64,000 nt of DNA, taken from the NCBI RefSeq assembly GCF_042186555.1, contig NC_133328.1, positions 336,468,539 through 336,532,538 of the forward strand, read 5' to 3'. The translations under genes were made by a program, and so were the position numbers. Below the pieces are notes generated by a model. It saw only the letters and a list, made by a program, of their open reading frames with translations, did not search any database and was not told the DNA's origin. This document shows, in pieces, positions 23,650 to 34,680 of this stretch. This DNA comes from Aquarana catesbeiana (Eukaryota; Chordata; Amphibia; Anura; Ranidae). Position 1 is the stretch's first letter. The number at the start of each line of letters is the position of its first letter.

Positions 23650-24084
23650 ACGTCAAGCCAGCAAGTGTAGATAGCATACAAAACACCTCAGCCCAAAAAA
23701 CCATCACAGTAGGGTAAGACCACCTAATATGTAAATATGTACGTTCCTGCATCCATGCAACCTCAAAAGAAAAGTGGGGGAAATGTTGGGAGAATTTTAG
23801 CAATTCTCGCAGGAACTAGGTACCTTCTGGTAAGTACCTTATAATTTGCCTCTAGGGGTAATATATTGACTGTGGAGGACTTAGAGGATCACCATATATC
23901 AGCCCAATCTTCAGGGTTTAGAATGATGCTGAAGTCTGAGGCCCAGCGGTTTGCATGCAAAGGTAGTTCAAAGGTAGATGGTGAGGTCAGGTATGCATAT
24001 AATTTGGAAATTAAACTGGGGGTTGAAGGATCCAAATAGCAAATTTGTTCCAGCAATGTTCGCAATTTAAAATCCATTTGGCCT
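23650..24084 (-). pseudogene. L1 ORF2 C-terminal region
   Basis: The minus strand reads an ISKLYAYL block, WASDFSIIL..EDWADIW, then a KVLTRRYLVPARIAKI block and, across frameshifts, a GCMDAGTYIH block like the family zinc-knuckle region. Stops and frameshifts show it is dead. Confidence 0.65.
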
Positions 24085-24088
24085 TTAA

Positions 24089-25019
24089 CTGCTTGCTGTC
24101 CAGCGCATGACGATATACATTGGCACAATGGCATGGCTGTGCAAATGAGCGTACCTGTACGTCCCCTTTAAATCGCGGGCTAGTGGGTGCGCGCGCTGCC
24201 AGCAGGACTCGATGTCTGCCGGAGGCCCACGATCGTGACACGGAGAAGCAGAATGGGGAGATGCCTATGTAAACAAGGCATTTCCCTGTTCTGCCTAGCA
24301 ACATGACAGGGAGCTACTGCTCCCTGTCATCGGGAGCAGTGATCTCTGTCATGTTCTAGTGAGCCCATCCCCTCTACAGTTAGAACACACTGAGGCAACA
24401 CAGATAACCCCTTGATCGCCCCCTAGTGTTTAACCCCTTCCCCGCCAGTGTCATTTACACAGTAATCAGTGCATTTTTATATCACTGTATAAATGTCACT
24501 GGTTCCAAAATAGTGTCAAAAGTGTCCGATGTGTCCGCAGTCATGATAAAAAAATCGCAGATCGCCGCCATTACTAATGAAAAAAAAATTATAATAAAAA
24601 TGCCATAAATCTGTCCCCTATTTTGTAGACGCTATAACTTCAGCGCAAACCAATCAATATACGCTTATTGATATCTTTTTTACCAAAAATATGTAGAAGA
24701 ATACATATCAGCCTAAACTGAGGAAGAAATTAATTTTTTTATATTTTTTTGGGATATTTTTTATAACAAAAAGTAAAAAATATTGATTTTTTTTTCAAAA
24801 TTTTGCTCTTTTTTATATATACTGCAAAAAAAAAAAAAAAAACTGCAGAGGTGATCAAATAACACCAAAAGAAAGCTCTATTTATGGGGGAAAAAAGGAC
24901 CTCAATTTTGCTTGGGTGCAACGTCACATGACTGCGCAATTGTCAGTTAAAGCGACACAGTGCTGTATTGCAAAAATGCTCTGGTCAGGAAGGGGTAAAT
25001 CCTTCCGGGGCTGAAGTGG
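24089..25019. mobile_element. TTAA-flanked MITE, piggyBac-related
   Basis: The element is flanked by TTAA at 24085-24088 and 25020-25023. Its right half, read in reverse, matches other copies: CTTCCTGACCAGAGCA, TGACAATTGCGCAGTCATG, AAATAGAGCTTTCTTTTGGTG and GATCACCTCTG. These blocks also occur at the left end of the piggyBac element at 6210. No coding capacity is present. It interrupts the minus-strand L1. Confidence 0.75.
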
Positions 25020-25035
25020 TTAATATAGACTAAGT

Positions 25036-25805
25036 AGAAATTTGGAGGTGTCTAACAGATCTCTATGACCGCAACTTTCTTAACGCCTTGACGAAAATCC
25101 AGACAGACCTTCAAAACTGGGCTACTCTGAATGTCTCCTGGTTTGGACGCTCGGCATTGATAAAGATGATAGTTCTACCCCGACTTTTGTATCTTATGCA
25201 GACGATTCCGATCCACTTGCCCCCATCTTTCTTTAAGTCCTATAAAAAAGCCTGTTCAAAATTTATCTGGAAAAATAATTCCCCACGCATCAAATATACG
25301 AAACTGACATGCACTAAAACGAAAGGGGGGATTGCTTTACCAGACCTGTATAAGTACTATTTAGCATGCCACCTTAATAGAGTGGTAAACTGGAAAACTC
25401 ATAAAATAGGTAAGATATGGACCATTTTGGAAAATGCCTTCAGTAATATACCTTTACATACCCTGACCTGGATTCCAGCGAAACACTATCCCCAAGACGT
25501 TAAAATACATCCGCTCATATACCCTTCATTGCGAGCTTTCTCCACAGCTAGGAACTTATACCGTATAAGCACTAATGGTGCAATTTCTGATACCATGGTT
25601 ACCCCCATCTTGTTTATCTGTATTTCAATCATTATATATGCACTATGAAAATCCAAGCTTGTTACAATAATTTCTCTTCTGTATCAACATCTAATGAGTG
25701 TCATGTTTGACTCCTTATGCTACCTTTTCAATGTATTGTACCTGCTACCTTATTCTCTCTCAATAAAAATCTTTTTTGTGGAAAAAAAAAAAGAAATTTG
25801 GAGGT
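25036..25805 (+). mobile_element. L1-like insertion with 14-bp target duplications
   Basis: AGAAATTTGGAGGT occurs at 25036-25049 and 25792-25805, flanking a 5'-truncated LINE (25050-25791) that ends in CAATAAAAATC and a short A-rich tail. This is the signature of target-primed reverse transcription. It lies inside the older minus-strand L1. Confidence 0.85.
25055..25648 (+). pseudogene. L1 ORF2 post-RT fragment
   Basis: A continuous frame of about 198 codons reads LYDRNFLNALTKIQTDLQNW, then SWFGRSALIKMIVLPRLLYL, FIWKNNSPRI and GGIALPDLYKYYLA. These are the blocks that follow the reverse transcriptase in L1-type ORF2. The frame then passes directly into 3' UTR-like sequence without the zinc-knuckle tail, so the copy is both 5'-truncated and internally shortened. 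The open frame suggests a fairly young insertion. Confidence 0.8.
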
Positions 25806-26059
25806 AGTGAAATGACTAAGAATTTGGAAGTCCATATCACTCCTGCAAGGAGGCAAATGACAAAAGAGAGGTCCAGTGTTGAAAAAAAAAGCAGAGCTAT
25901 GTCTCAAAAATTATAAAAGTGGATTGTGTGGAAACTGTAGCTAGTATAGGACCTTCAGTCTGTCCCAGAGCATCAAACAATGAAGTATAATTGTGCTAGT
26001 TATTGATTTTTGTGTTCTGAGATTAAATTGTCAATGGTCATGGGGTCACAATCGGCAGC

Positions 26060-26319
26060 TTTTAAGCTAAGCCATAGGGGTACCTACTTCCTTCATTGTG
26101 TGATACTGGACAATTTGTGTTAGCTGGGCTGCCTGATAATATTTTGTAAAGTTGAGAAGGCCCAGGCCACCTTGCATTTTCAAGCGCATTAATACTGTTC
26201 TAGATAAGCATGGTTTAGTGGAGCCCCATATATAGTTATTTACATGGCATTGCAAGATACATACATAATGCAGTGGGACTACGACCTGAAGTAGTTTGAA
26301 GGGTTTGATTACTCTAAAC
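26060..26319 (-). pseudogene. L1 ORF2 post-RT fragment of the old minus-strand LINE
   Basis: A minus-strand frame reads MQCHVNNYIWGSTKPCLSR, then LKMQGGLGLLNFTKYYQAAQL. These match the FIW..pR and GGL.LP...YY.A blocks of L1-type ORF2. It continues across the hAT MITE into the RT domain. Confidence 0.7.
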
Positions 26320-26650
26320 CAGTGGTCTCCAAACTGCGGCCCAAGGGCCAGATGCGGCCCTTTGTTTACCTTTATCCGGCCCTTGGGACACTATCTCTCC
26401 CTCTGATACGAGACACTAGTCTGCCATGTGATATCGACAATTAGAACACCATTTCTCCCACTGACACCACAAATGGGGCACTATTCCTCCCTATGATACC
26501 AACAATGGGGTACTATTCCTCCCCCTAATACCAGATGTTTACTCCGACTGATACCATAAAAGTTTCCACACCCGCTGGCCAAAGTCTGGCCCTCCTAGAG
26601 TCTGAAGGACAATAAATCGGCCCTTTGTTTAGAATGTTTGGAGACCCCTG
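26320..26650. mobile_element. hAT-type MITE with 8-bp target duplications
   Basis: The 331-bp element begins CAGTGGTCTCCAAACTG and ends GTTTGGAGACCCCTG as inverted repeats. CTCTAAAC is duplicated at 26312-26319 and 26651-26658. The 8-bp duplication and CAG..CTG ends are typical of hAT. It is noncoding and interrupts the minus-strand L1. Confidence 0.9.
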
Positions 26651-26658
26651 CTCTAAAC

Positions 26659-27724
26659 TAATAAAGGATTTTGGGGCAAAAGAATCATCTTGACTGCCAC
26701 TATATGACTTATCTAAGATATGTGTAGAGAAGACCAATGAGAAAAAAGTGTAGTCAAGTGGGCAAGCATCGCAGGATATTGGCTTGTTACAGTGTGGGAT
26801 GGGAAGTCAGCTTGATGCCCAAGTAAGTGAGACCCATTTAAAAGAAAAGGCAGATTGCAACTAGTTCAAGGTATGAGTATCAAGTGTTATACAGTGTTTA
26901 AAGCCTGAGATTTTTGTTGATTTGCTGTACCTCCAACCCAGAGAATTTGTCTAAAGTGTGGAAGAGATTGAGTGTCAAGGTGAGAGGTCCTGTAAAGAAT
27001 AAACATATATCATCAGCAATAAGCAAAGCTTATGTTGATAACCTGCTGCATCGATGCCATATATCTAGGTTAGAATGTATTAAAGCTGCCCAGGGCTCTA
27101 TGTTAAGTGTGAATAGGAGAGAGGATAAGGAACATCCCTGTCTCAGTCCTCGCGCTATAGCAAACATATTTTATGTAGATCTGAGGATTCGAGTAAAGAG
27201 AACATATCCACCCCAAGAAATTGGGGTCAAAGAATATATTGCAAATATGACCACAAAAGCATGTCAAATGTCTTACATGCATCTAGAGATAAAAAAAAAT
27301 TGTGGGTATGCAATGGCAGTGTGCTGTAAAGGCTAGGGATAAAACCAACTTGTTTTTTTTTTTTTTATCAAATTGCCAATGATAGGGTTCAAGCATGTTG
27401 TGAGAATTTTAGCTAGGATTTTAATGTTGAGTATAGTAGGGAAATCAGTCTGTAATTAGACCAGGTGGAAGTATTGATTTGTGGCTTGGGTATCATAGCT
27501 ATCACATCTGTAAAAGTCTCAGGATGGAAAAAATTCTGATCCAGTAAAGAATTGAAGGAATTAGAAAAGAGAAGCTAAGAAGTTTACAAACTTTTTTATA
27601 GTACAAAGCTGTCAGACCAGCTGGGCCTGGGCATTTGTGGGGCTTCTAAGTTTTAGTAGCACCTAGGACTCCGTCCATGGTGATAGTACAGTCTAGCGAC
27701 TCACAGTGCCTGGATTTAAGCATC
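26659..27724 (-). pseudogene. L1-type reverse transcriptase domain, degenerate
   Basis: Minus-strand blocks in order from about 27600 downward are IPKP (near 27485), NYRLISLLYSTLK, QVGFIP, SLDACKTFD..LWSYL (about 27290-27240), RGLRQGCSLSSLLF (about 27155-27115) and IADDI. The ADD codons are at 27017-27009, the catalytic motif that in this family usually reads YADD or FADD. A T-run at 27352-27366, frameshifts and stops interrupt it. Confidence 0.75.
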
Positions 27725-28990
27725 GGAAGCAGGGCCGTAACTAGGGGTGGGCGTCGGCCCTGGGTGACGCTTCTATGGGGGTGCCGCCAGGGGTTCTGCC
27801 CCCACCTGAACTGGAAACCACTGCTCTCAGGGTGTCACTGCTGCCCGATCAAGTGTAATGGACAGACAGGTCTCCCTCCTAGGGACAGCCTATGTCTTTT
27901 CTGCATGAGGCATCCCAGAGAAGGGGTGGCTTTTAAAGAAGGTGTTGGACTAGACAGGGGGGTGCAGAGTGGCCCTGGGCTGGGGAGGGGGTTGCAGAGG
28001 AGGACCTGGACTGGGGGGTGCAGTGAAGGCCCTGGGCTGAGGGGGATGCAGATGTGGCCCTGGACTGGGGGGTTAGAGGAGGCCCTGGACTAGGGGATGC
28101 AGTGGAGGCCCTGGGCTGATGGGGGGTGCAGAGGAGGCCTTGGGCTGGGGAGTGCAGAGGAGGCCCTGGGCTGGGGGGTGCAGAGGAGACCCTGACCTGG
28201 GGGGGGGCACAGAGGAACCCCAGGACTTGGGGGATGCAGAGGTGGTCCTTGGCTAGGAGAGTGCAAAGGAGGCTCTGACCTGGGGGGGTGTAGAGGAGAC
28301 CCTGGACTTGAGGAATGCAGAGGAGGTCCTGGGCTGGGGGGGTGCAGAGGAGGCCCTGGATCAGGAGGGGAGTACACTAGATGCCCTGAACTAGGGGGTG
28401 TAGAGGAGGCCCTGGATTTGAAAAGTGGGGTTAATAAAGGACCTTGATTCAGAGAGCAGGGTGCAGAGGAGGCTCTTAACTTTGGGCAGGCTGTAAAGGA
28501 GGCCATGGACTAGGAGAGGAGTGCAAAGGAGATCCTGGACTAGACGGGTGGGTGCAGAGGGGGCCATTAACTAGAAAATGGTGGTTGGTGTGGCAAAGTC
28601 CCCTGGATAGGGGGGCACAAGGGAAATACTGGACTAGGTGCAGGGTTTCCTGGAGGTCCAAGAGGAGAGCTCAAGCCTGCTCTCGGCTGATGTCACAGAG
28701 TCAGTCCAGGCTGGGGAAAGATCACTACCATATGGTTGGGATCCGCCCACATGCCTAGACTGGCACCCAGCTCAGCGTCTCAGCGAGCTGCTGAGAGCCT
28801 GAGCCGGCCACTCCCACCCCCTACACAGCCCAGCATTTTGGTGAGCACCAGAGGGGGGGAAGGGCAGAGCCAGAGACTGATAGCCACCAGCTCTCTGCTC
28901 AGGGATCACTGGGAACCGAGCTATCGTCAGGGTTTGATTACTCGGCTTTCAGCCTTAGAGCCAAGGGGGACAGATGCAGCATCTACCTAG
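27725..28990. repeat. GCAGGGCCGTAACTAGG-type repeat with internal minisatellite
   Basis: It begins AGCAGGGCCGTAACTAGGGG, right at the break in the L1 RT region. The segment GCTAGCTATGCCA at 31296-31308, where L1 sequence resumes, is a rough inverted match. The whole block 27725-31308 may therefore be one element that was later filled with MITEs. That reading is tentative. Confidence 0.45.
27950..28640. repeat. Minisatellite, GGGGGGTGCAGAGGAGGCCCTGG core
   Basis: About 20 units of 26-35 bp share GTGCAGAGGAGGCCCTGGGCT with G-runs of 4-8. The strand is strongly G-rich. The proline-rich minus-strand frame at 28506-28090 is a translation of this repeat. Confidence 0.8.
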
Positions 28991-29328
28991 GTAAGTATAA
29001 TTCATAAATACAATTCCCATACTTCTCTTTTAATTACCCAATATCTCCTCTTTCCATGCCCAGTGTGATGGCAGTGTACCGTGGGGGGATGCATGGTGTT
29101 CTGTGCATCCTTGTGCAGGCCTTCCAATCAAAGTCAATTGGGTCGCAGCAGCTGCATGGACATAGTAAAATGTCAAAATTTGACATGCAGACAGGAAGGG
29201 ATGTATGTATCCAAATGCACAGTGTCTGCATTCGGATCCATGCACCCACTTCTATAGGTGAAGCTCTCTGGTGGATGCAGGTGCAGCAAAAAGTGGCTCA
29301 GAATACAGGACCTGTCTGCTTAGCCCTT

Positions 29329-29502
29329 AGGCGAATTTATCAAAACTAGAGCAGACAGAATTTGGAACAGCTGTGCATGGCAACCAATCAGCTCATAGCT
29401 TTCATTTTTAAAGCTGAACAAGCTGAAGATAGAAGCTGATTGGTTGCCATGTGCTGTTCCAAATTCTGACTGCACCAGTTTTGATAAATTCCCCTCACTG
29501 TG
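29329..29502. mobile_element. Short palindromic MITE
   Basis: The arms GGCGAATTTATCAAAACTAG..TTTGGAACAG..TGGCAACCAATCAGCT and their reverse complements (AGCTGATTGGTTGCCA..CTGTTCCAAA..AGTTTTGATAAATTC) enclose a short centre. The whole 170-bp unit can fold into one long hairpin. Confidence 0.75.
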
Positions 29503-29558
29503 TTTTACATTTCTTACCCCTGACTACTGCATTCTATGTACAGCACATTCTTTATTAA

Positions 29559-30554
29559 CCACGTCAATACCAGCGTATTGTCAAATGACGGCTGCAGATG
29601 GGATCTCCCATCCTGGGTGGCCATCATATGACGTCCTGGGCTTCCTGGCTATCTAGGGGGCGCACGCGCGCCGCTGGGGGCGCGCACGTGCACCCGCCGC
29701 CGTTGCTCAGGACCTGGTGCATGTGCCCTGCGGCCGCGATGTCCGCCGGGCACCCACGATTGTCCGTTAACCGAGCAGGACCTTGGATCTGTGTGTGTAA
29801 ACACACAGATCCACGTCCTGTCAGTTGAGAGGAGACCGATCTGTGTTCCCAGTACAGAGGAACACCGATCGGTCTCCTCCCCTTGTGAGTCCCTCACTCC
29901 CCTAGGAAACACATTTAACCCCTCGTGTCCCTCTAGTGGTTAACCCCTTCCCTGCCTGTCACATTTATACAGTAATCAATGCAATTTTATAGCATTGATC
30001 GCTGTATAAATGTGAATGGTCCCAAAAATGTCAAGAGTGTCCGATGTGTCCACCATAATGTCACAGTCATGAAAAAAATCGCAGATCGCCGCCATTACTA
30101 GTAAAAAATAAATAAATAAATAAAACTTTTTAAAAAGTGCCATAAATCTATCCTGTGTTTTGTACACGCTATAAATTTTGCGCAAACCAATCAATATACG
30201 CTTATTGCGATTTTTTTACCAAACATATGTAGAAGAATACATATCGACCTAAACTGAGGAAAAAAAATTTTTTTTTTCTTTTAAATGGCAATATTTGTTA
30301 TAGCAAAAAGTATAAAATATTGTGTTTTTTTCAAAATTGTAGCTCTTCTTTTGTTTATAGCGCAAAAAATAAAAACCGCAGAGGTGATCAAATACCACCA
30401 AAAGAAAGCTCTATTTGTGGGGAAAAAAAGGACGTCAATTTTGTTTGGGTACAGCATCGCACAACCGCGTAATTGTTGTTTACAATGCGACAGCGCTGAA
30501 AACTAAAAATTGGTCTGGGAAGGAAGGGGGTGAAAATGCCCTGTATTGAATCGG
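29559..30554. mobile_element. TTAA-flanked MITE, same family as 24089-25019
   Basis: TTAA lies at 29555-29558 and 30555-30558. Shared blocks include CAGATCGCCGCCATTACTA, TACACGCTATAA, CAATCAATATACGCTTATTG, AAAGAAAGCTCTATTTGTGG and GTCCGATGTGTCC. The left 150 bp is GC-rich with GGCGCACGCGCGCC. It has no coding capacity. Confidence 0.75.
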
Positions 30555-30558
30555 TTAA

Positions 30559-31040
30559 AGTGGTTGTAAAGACACAAGATTTTTATTCTTCATGCATTCT
30601 AGGTATGGAGGTAAAAAACCTTCTGTGTGCAGCAGTCCCTCAGCCTCACCTAATACTTACCCAAGCCACTTCTCGATCCAGCAATGTCCACCAGAGCCTT
30701 GACTGTCCGGGGACCCGCACTCCTGATTGGCTTTTGGCAGTAGCAGGAGCCATTGGCTCACACTGCTGTCAATCACAGCCAGTGAGTCAATCAGAAGACG
30801 GAAGAAGCAGAGTCGAGCCATGGCTCAGTGTGTGAATGGACACACAGAGCCGCAGCTCGGGGGCGTGCCTGCTTGGGTGCCCCCATAGCAAACTGCTTGC
30901 TGTGGGGGCACCCAGAAAAAGGAGGTGCCAGCGAGGGACCCAAGAAGAGGCGGATCCAAGCTGTTCTGTGCAAAACCCCTACAGGTAAGTATAACATGTT
31001 TATTGTTTAGAAAAAAAAAAAACAAGACTTTAATATCACT
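30559..31040. mobile_element. TTAA-flanked MITE abutting the previous one
   Basis: It uses the same TTAA (30555-30558) as the right end of the preceding MITE and ends at TTAA 31041-31044. The ends are AGTGGTTGTAAAGAC and CTTTAATATCACT, an imperfect inverted repeat. It is homologous to 21175-21632. Confidence 0.75.
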
Positions 31041-31457
31041 TTAAGGTTAGCTGTGTGTTGTAAAGGTTATGCAATGGAACAGTTTTATTTTATTAAAATT
31101 AGCATACTGAGGTCTGTACTATCTGTTATATACATGCTTGTGGCACAGTCATTAAAGCATATGGCCTTTTAAGCCCCTCCCACTGTTGATGCAATCTGAC
31201 CACACCCACAGTTTTGGTGTGCTGCCGCTATATTGCCACATATAATTTTTCTTGGGGAGGTGCAAAAAAATGTCCAGCCCCGGTTGCCAGATGTGCTAGC
31301 TATGCCATTGATTGGAAGAATGGGTCCTTAAAAAACAAAATCCGCATAAGCAGGGGAGAAAGTATCTTTCTCAGAGTAGAGCTGTAAGAGGTGGATATGA
31401 AATTATTTTAAAACTGACTGAGACGGTCAATAGTGTACTTGTCCTTAGCAAGCTTAA
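31041..31457 (-). other. Repeat remnant then L1 linker remnant
   Basis: The part up to about 31308 continues the GCAGGGCC-type block. From about 31451 down to 31310 the minus strand gives weak LINE linker-like sequence ending before an LYS-like block. The match is too decayed for a firm call. Confidence 0.35.
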
Positions 31458-32101
31458 AGTGGATGTAAACCCAAATTTTTTTTTTTTTTATGTCATAATG
31501 TAGAGTATAAGATTTCTTATCATTTGAGCCCAGTCTTGCCACAAAGAGTTAATCCAGCTCTGATCAATCCTCTTTTATTGTTCAGTGAGATAAAACTTGA
31601 CAAACAGAAAACTTTGTCAAATCCTCCCCCTTGCTGTGATTGACAGGTGATTTACATATCTCGTGCACTAGCCTAAGACACAGGCATTATTTTTTAATTC
31701 CCACCCCCACTCCTTTCTTCGGCAGCTCTGCAAGGATTGGCTGTTCCACACCTCATCATGATTTGGCATGCTGAAGTCATGTGGTTACTTTCCTGTCTTT
31801 TCACTGGATGTTAGAGATCATAGCAGAAGTTCAGCAGAAGTTCAGTGTAAGAAATACACAGGAGAAAATGCATATTTACAAGGGGAGTGTAGAGGTGGAC
31901 GGGGAGTCTACTGACATCACGACTCCACCCCCCGAGCTCCAGACAACAGACCCACCCACAGAATCTGCAGTTTTTCGGGTCTCATAACAGACAGAGGGGA
32001 GACATTTGACAGGTAAAGATACATGCAGGAGGCATGTATATCCTTATAGATAACCCCTATGGCAGTAGTTTAGAAAGGATGACATTGGGTTTATATCCAC
32101 T
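31458..32101. mobile_element. TTAA-flanked MITE, 644 bp
   Basis: The ends AAGTGGATGTAAACCCA and TGGGTTTATATCCACTT are inverted repeats, flanked by TTAA at 31454-31457 and 32102-32105. The interior is noncoding. Confidence 0.85.
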
Positions 32102-32105
32102 TTAA

Positions 32106-32560
32106 GGTGAATAGGCTTCCTATCAATATCAAGCTGGCGGAGGTGCAAAGCTAAAAGTGTGGCTTATTTGTCTTCATGTAATAAGTATGACGAGACCTTC
32201 TGATCTCTTTTTCAGCATTTTCTGTCAAGAGTAGATTCAGTTAAGGGTGGATTTCTGCAAGACAAAGTTTGTTAACTTGGTTGTGTTGTGCTTGAAAAGT
32301 AAGAAAATGAGTTTGGAAGTCTCTTCCCAATTGTTGTCTAGCAATTTTAATACAAATGCCTCTGATGACAGGCTCATAAGCTTCTCACTGCGGATATCCC
32401 TGGGAGTGTCACTGTGGATATCCCTGGGGGTGGAACTGTGCTGCAATATTCACATAGGGCTAATTGAATGTCAAAACAGAAAGACTTGTTATTCATATGT
32501 GATTCATTTAATGTTGAAGTCTTGTCTGTAGATTTGGAGATTAACAAAGACAATGTGGTG
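32106..32560 (-). pseudogene. L1 ORF2 pre-RT linker remnant
   Basis: The minus strand shows the PGIS..TL..SL.A.H block and a downstream Lys/Leu-rich stretch, resembling the L1 region where an EYF..N..P.IS..TLWEA.KA block precedes the RT. A 24-bp unit (GGATATCCCTGGG-GTG) is duplicated at about 32392-32430. Frames are broken. Confidence 0.5.
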
Positions 32561-32562
32561 AT

Positions 32563-32710
32563 GACTAGTGATGAGTGAATGCTTTGGGCCGAGCATCAGT
32601 TCGGCCCCCAACAGCACCCATTCAGGTGTTCGTCGAACACCTGAATTTGCGGGGTGCTCGGCAGAATGTTCACCCACTGAGCACATGTACATGTAGCACA
32701 TGTACATTGC
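32563..32710. repeat. Fragment of GAGCGAAC/TTCGGCC-type repeat
   Basis: It contains GTTCGGCCCCCAACAG, a near-palindrome AGGTGTTCGTCGAACACCTGAA and GGGGTGCTCGGC. The start resembles the head of the repeat at 22483. Confidence 0.5.
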
Positions 32711-33540
32711 TCTATACCTAACTAATTGGCGACCTTTTGAATTGTGTTATGTCTATTGTCTATTCCTTTTTGGATGTTGTATTGCTCACTCTTTACTTAG
32801 GATTTGCATAACCAATTCCATATGTGACTCCACGTGGTGAGAGTATGATAGGAGTAATACTGTATACGTTTTCAATTTTTGTGTATTTTCTTAGCTATGT
32901 GCTGATATCGGGACGCTGACTGCAGTGTATATTCACAGTGCTGTCACCAACTGATACATAACTCATTGTTGTATCTCTGTTTACTTCCTGATTCTTGTGT
33001 TGCTCCATGGGACCGAAGTATGACCATTGCAGCGTGAGGTGTTTTTTCCCCCTATGGTGGGCATGCATCTCTCTGGGATGGAGGAGTGTCCTCAATTCAA
33101 TTGGGAGCACTCTCCCCTCCTATGACGGGTGATGGCAATTCAGGCCGCCTCCCTGATTGGTCACACGTGTGCAGGTACATAGTGCATGCACAGCATGGAG
33201 AGACGGACCTGGTGACTTAATTTGCCTGTGTCAGCCGGCCTAATGGAGTGGGCCGGGTTGGAGCTACTTAAGGGTGCTTACAGCTGTCTTCATTTAGACG
33301 GCTGTAACCCAGGGGGCACTCAGGACTCAAGGCTACTACTCACTTTACCCTACCTACCTACTGTGACCGGAAGTCTGCATACCTACTGGCAGCACCTCCC
33401 AAGTGGAGAAGGTTGCTGCTGCAGACTCAAAACTCCCCACATCCTGCTCTGTGCTTCTGGGTGAAGTGCTCAGTCTGGTGCACAAGCCTTGCTCTCATGC
33501 ATATATATGTCTATTATTGTTCCAGGGGCTCTGATTTGGC
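32711..33540. other. No gene recognised
   Basis: The sequence is moderately GC-rich noncoding DNA. I found no domain and no terminal repeats. Confidence 0.35.
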
Positions 33541-33616
33541 TATCATTAGATCCATCTGGAATAGTGAATACAGCCTCTACCCAACAGAATGTTTAGCCTT
33601 GCACTGATGGAATGAC
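33541..33616. repeat. Exact 76-bp direct repeat, left copy
   Basis: TATCATTAGATCCATCTGGA through GGAATGAC is identical by eye to 34337-34412. The two copies bracket a polypyrimidine tract. Confidence 0.9.
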
Positions 33617-33689
33617 ACCGCCATCAGCCCTCTGCCTGTGTCCCCTGGGTTTTTATACACTATATTGACACATTAGGTGGGTTTGGACC

Positions 33690-34260
33690 ATTTACTCATT
33701 CCCCTTTTCCTCTATCTTGGTCCTTCTTGTACTCCCTTCTTTCTTTTCGTTTCCCTCCCCCTTCCCCCTCTTCCTTTTCTCCCCAACCCCCTTTCCCTCC
33801 CCTCCTTCCCCCCGTTTCTTTCCCCCCTTCCCCCCCCCTTTCCTCCCCCACACCCCCTTTCCTTTTCCCTTCCTCCTTTCTCTCTTGGTCTCTTTATTCT
33901 TAATTTTCCTTTTCTCTTCCACTGTTTTCCCCTTTTTCTCCCTTCTCTCTTGTCTCCCTGCTCCCCTCCCCTTCCCCTTTCCTCCCCCTCACCCCCTTTT
34001 TCCCCCTTATTCTCCGCCCTCGCTCGCCTTCCCCCCTCTTTCCCCTTTTTCTCCCCTATTTTTCCCCTCCTTCCTCCCCCTCCTTCTTATCTTTCCTCCC
34101 ATTCTTATTATTGCCCCCCCTTTTCTCCCCCTTTCCCTCTCCTTGTTTTTCTTTCACTTTCTCTTCCCTCCTTTTTTTCCCCTCTTCCCCTTCCTCCCTT
34201 CCCCTCATTTCTCTATCCTCTATTTTTCATCTTTCATTATCCTACATTTTCTATTTATGG
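33690..34260. repeat. Long polypyrimidine tract (triplex-prone)
   Basis: About 570 bp of almost pure C/T on the plus strand, in CCCCTTTTCC and TTCCTCCC words with no fixed unit. The long Pro/Ser/Leu/Phe-rich frames across it are composition artefacts. Confidence 0.9.
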
Positions 34261-34336
34261 ATCCCCACCCCATTTCCAAAGGATTATTACCTTGATGTAG
34301 CTGCCTACAGGCAACTACCTTTATTTATCATTACTT

Positions 34337-34412
34337 TATCATTAGATCCATCTGGAATAGTGAATACAGCCTCTACCCAACAGAATGTTTAGCCTTGCAC
34401 TGATGGAATGAC
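34337..34412. repeat. Exact 76-bp direct repeat, right copy
   Basis: It is identical to 33541-33616, offset by 796 bp. Sequence diverges immediately after GGAATGAC. Confidence 0.9.
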
Positions 34413-34680
34413 TTTATTTTATTCGTCTTTTTAAAATCAGAATATCCACGCCCTCAAGTGTCTCCCGTGTCTGCCGTGGGGAGGTTAACTTCGGGTACCT
34501 CAATAGGTGCTGCTTTATGTTCCACTGCTCCCCATTGGTAAACATCACACGAACAAATAGGAACCTCAACATTCATACTATGTGTGTTCTACTGTACATA
34601 GTTTTGTTTTTTTTCATTAAATATTTTAATGATTTTTGATTATGTAACTATGAGAATGTACTTACCTTATAGATGGTGTC
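34413..34680. other. Short unclassified spacer
   Basis: AT-rich sequence between the direct repeat and the LTR element. No gene is seen. It ends with the GTGTC target site at 34676-34680. Confidence 0.4.

Larger units (their letters stand above)
23641..32560 (-). mobile_element. Old L1-type LINE ORF2, opened by several later insertions
   Basis: Minus-strand ORF2 blocks appear in correct order but are spread over 8.9 kb. The pre-RT linker is at 32560-32106 and 31453-31291. The RT runs from 27724 to 26659, and the post-RT region from 26319 to 25806. The C-terminal region is at 24084-23650. Between the blocks sit a 644-bp TTAA MITE, a 3.5-kb block of other repeats, a hAT MITE, a plus-strand L1 and a 0.93-kb TTAA MITE. 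Joining the pieces is my inference from continuity of protein blocks on both sides of each insertion. Confidence 0.65.

Noticed and set aside
24089..25019. Kolobok origin for the TTAA MITEs
   Set aside because: Not excluded, but shared sequence with the piggyBac element in this window makes piggyBac the better explanation.
28090..28506. Proline-rich 138-aa frame
   Set aside because: It is a by-product of the GGTGCAGAGGAGGCCCTGG minisatellite.
33677..34300. Two overlapping ~200-aa Pro/Ser/Leu/Phe-rich open frames
   Set aside because: They are translations of an almost pure C/T tract in which stop codons are rare. No domain or codon structure supports a gene.
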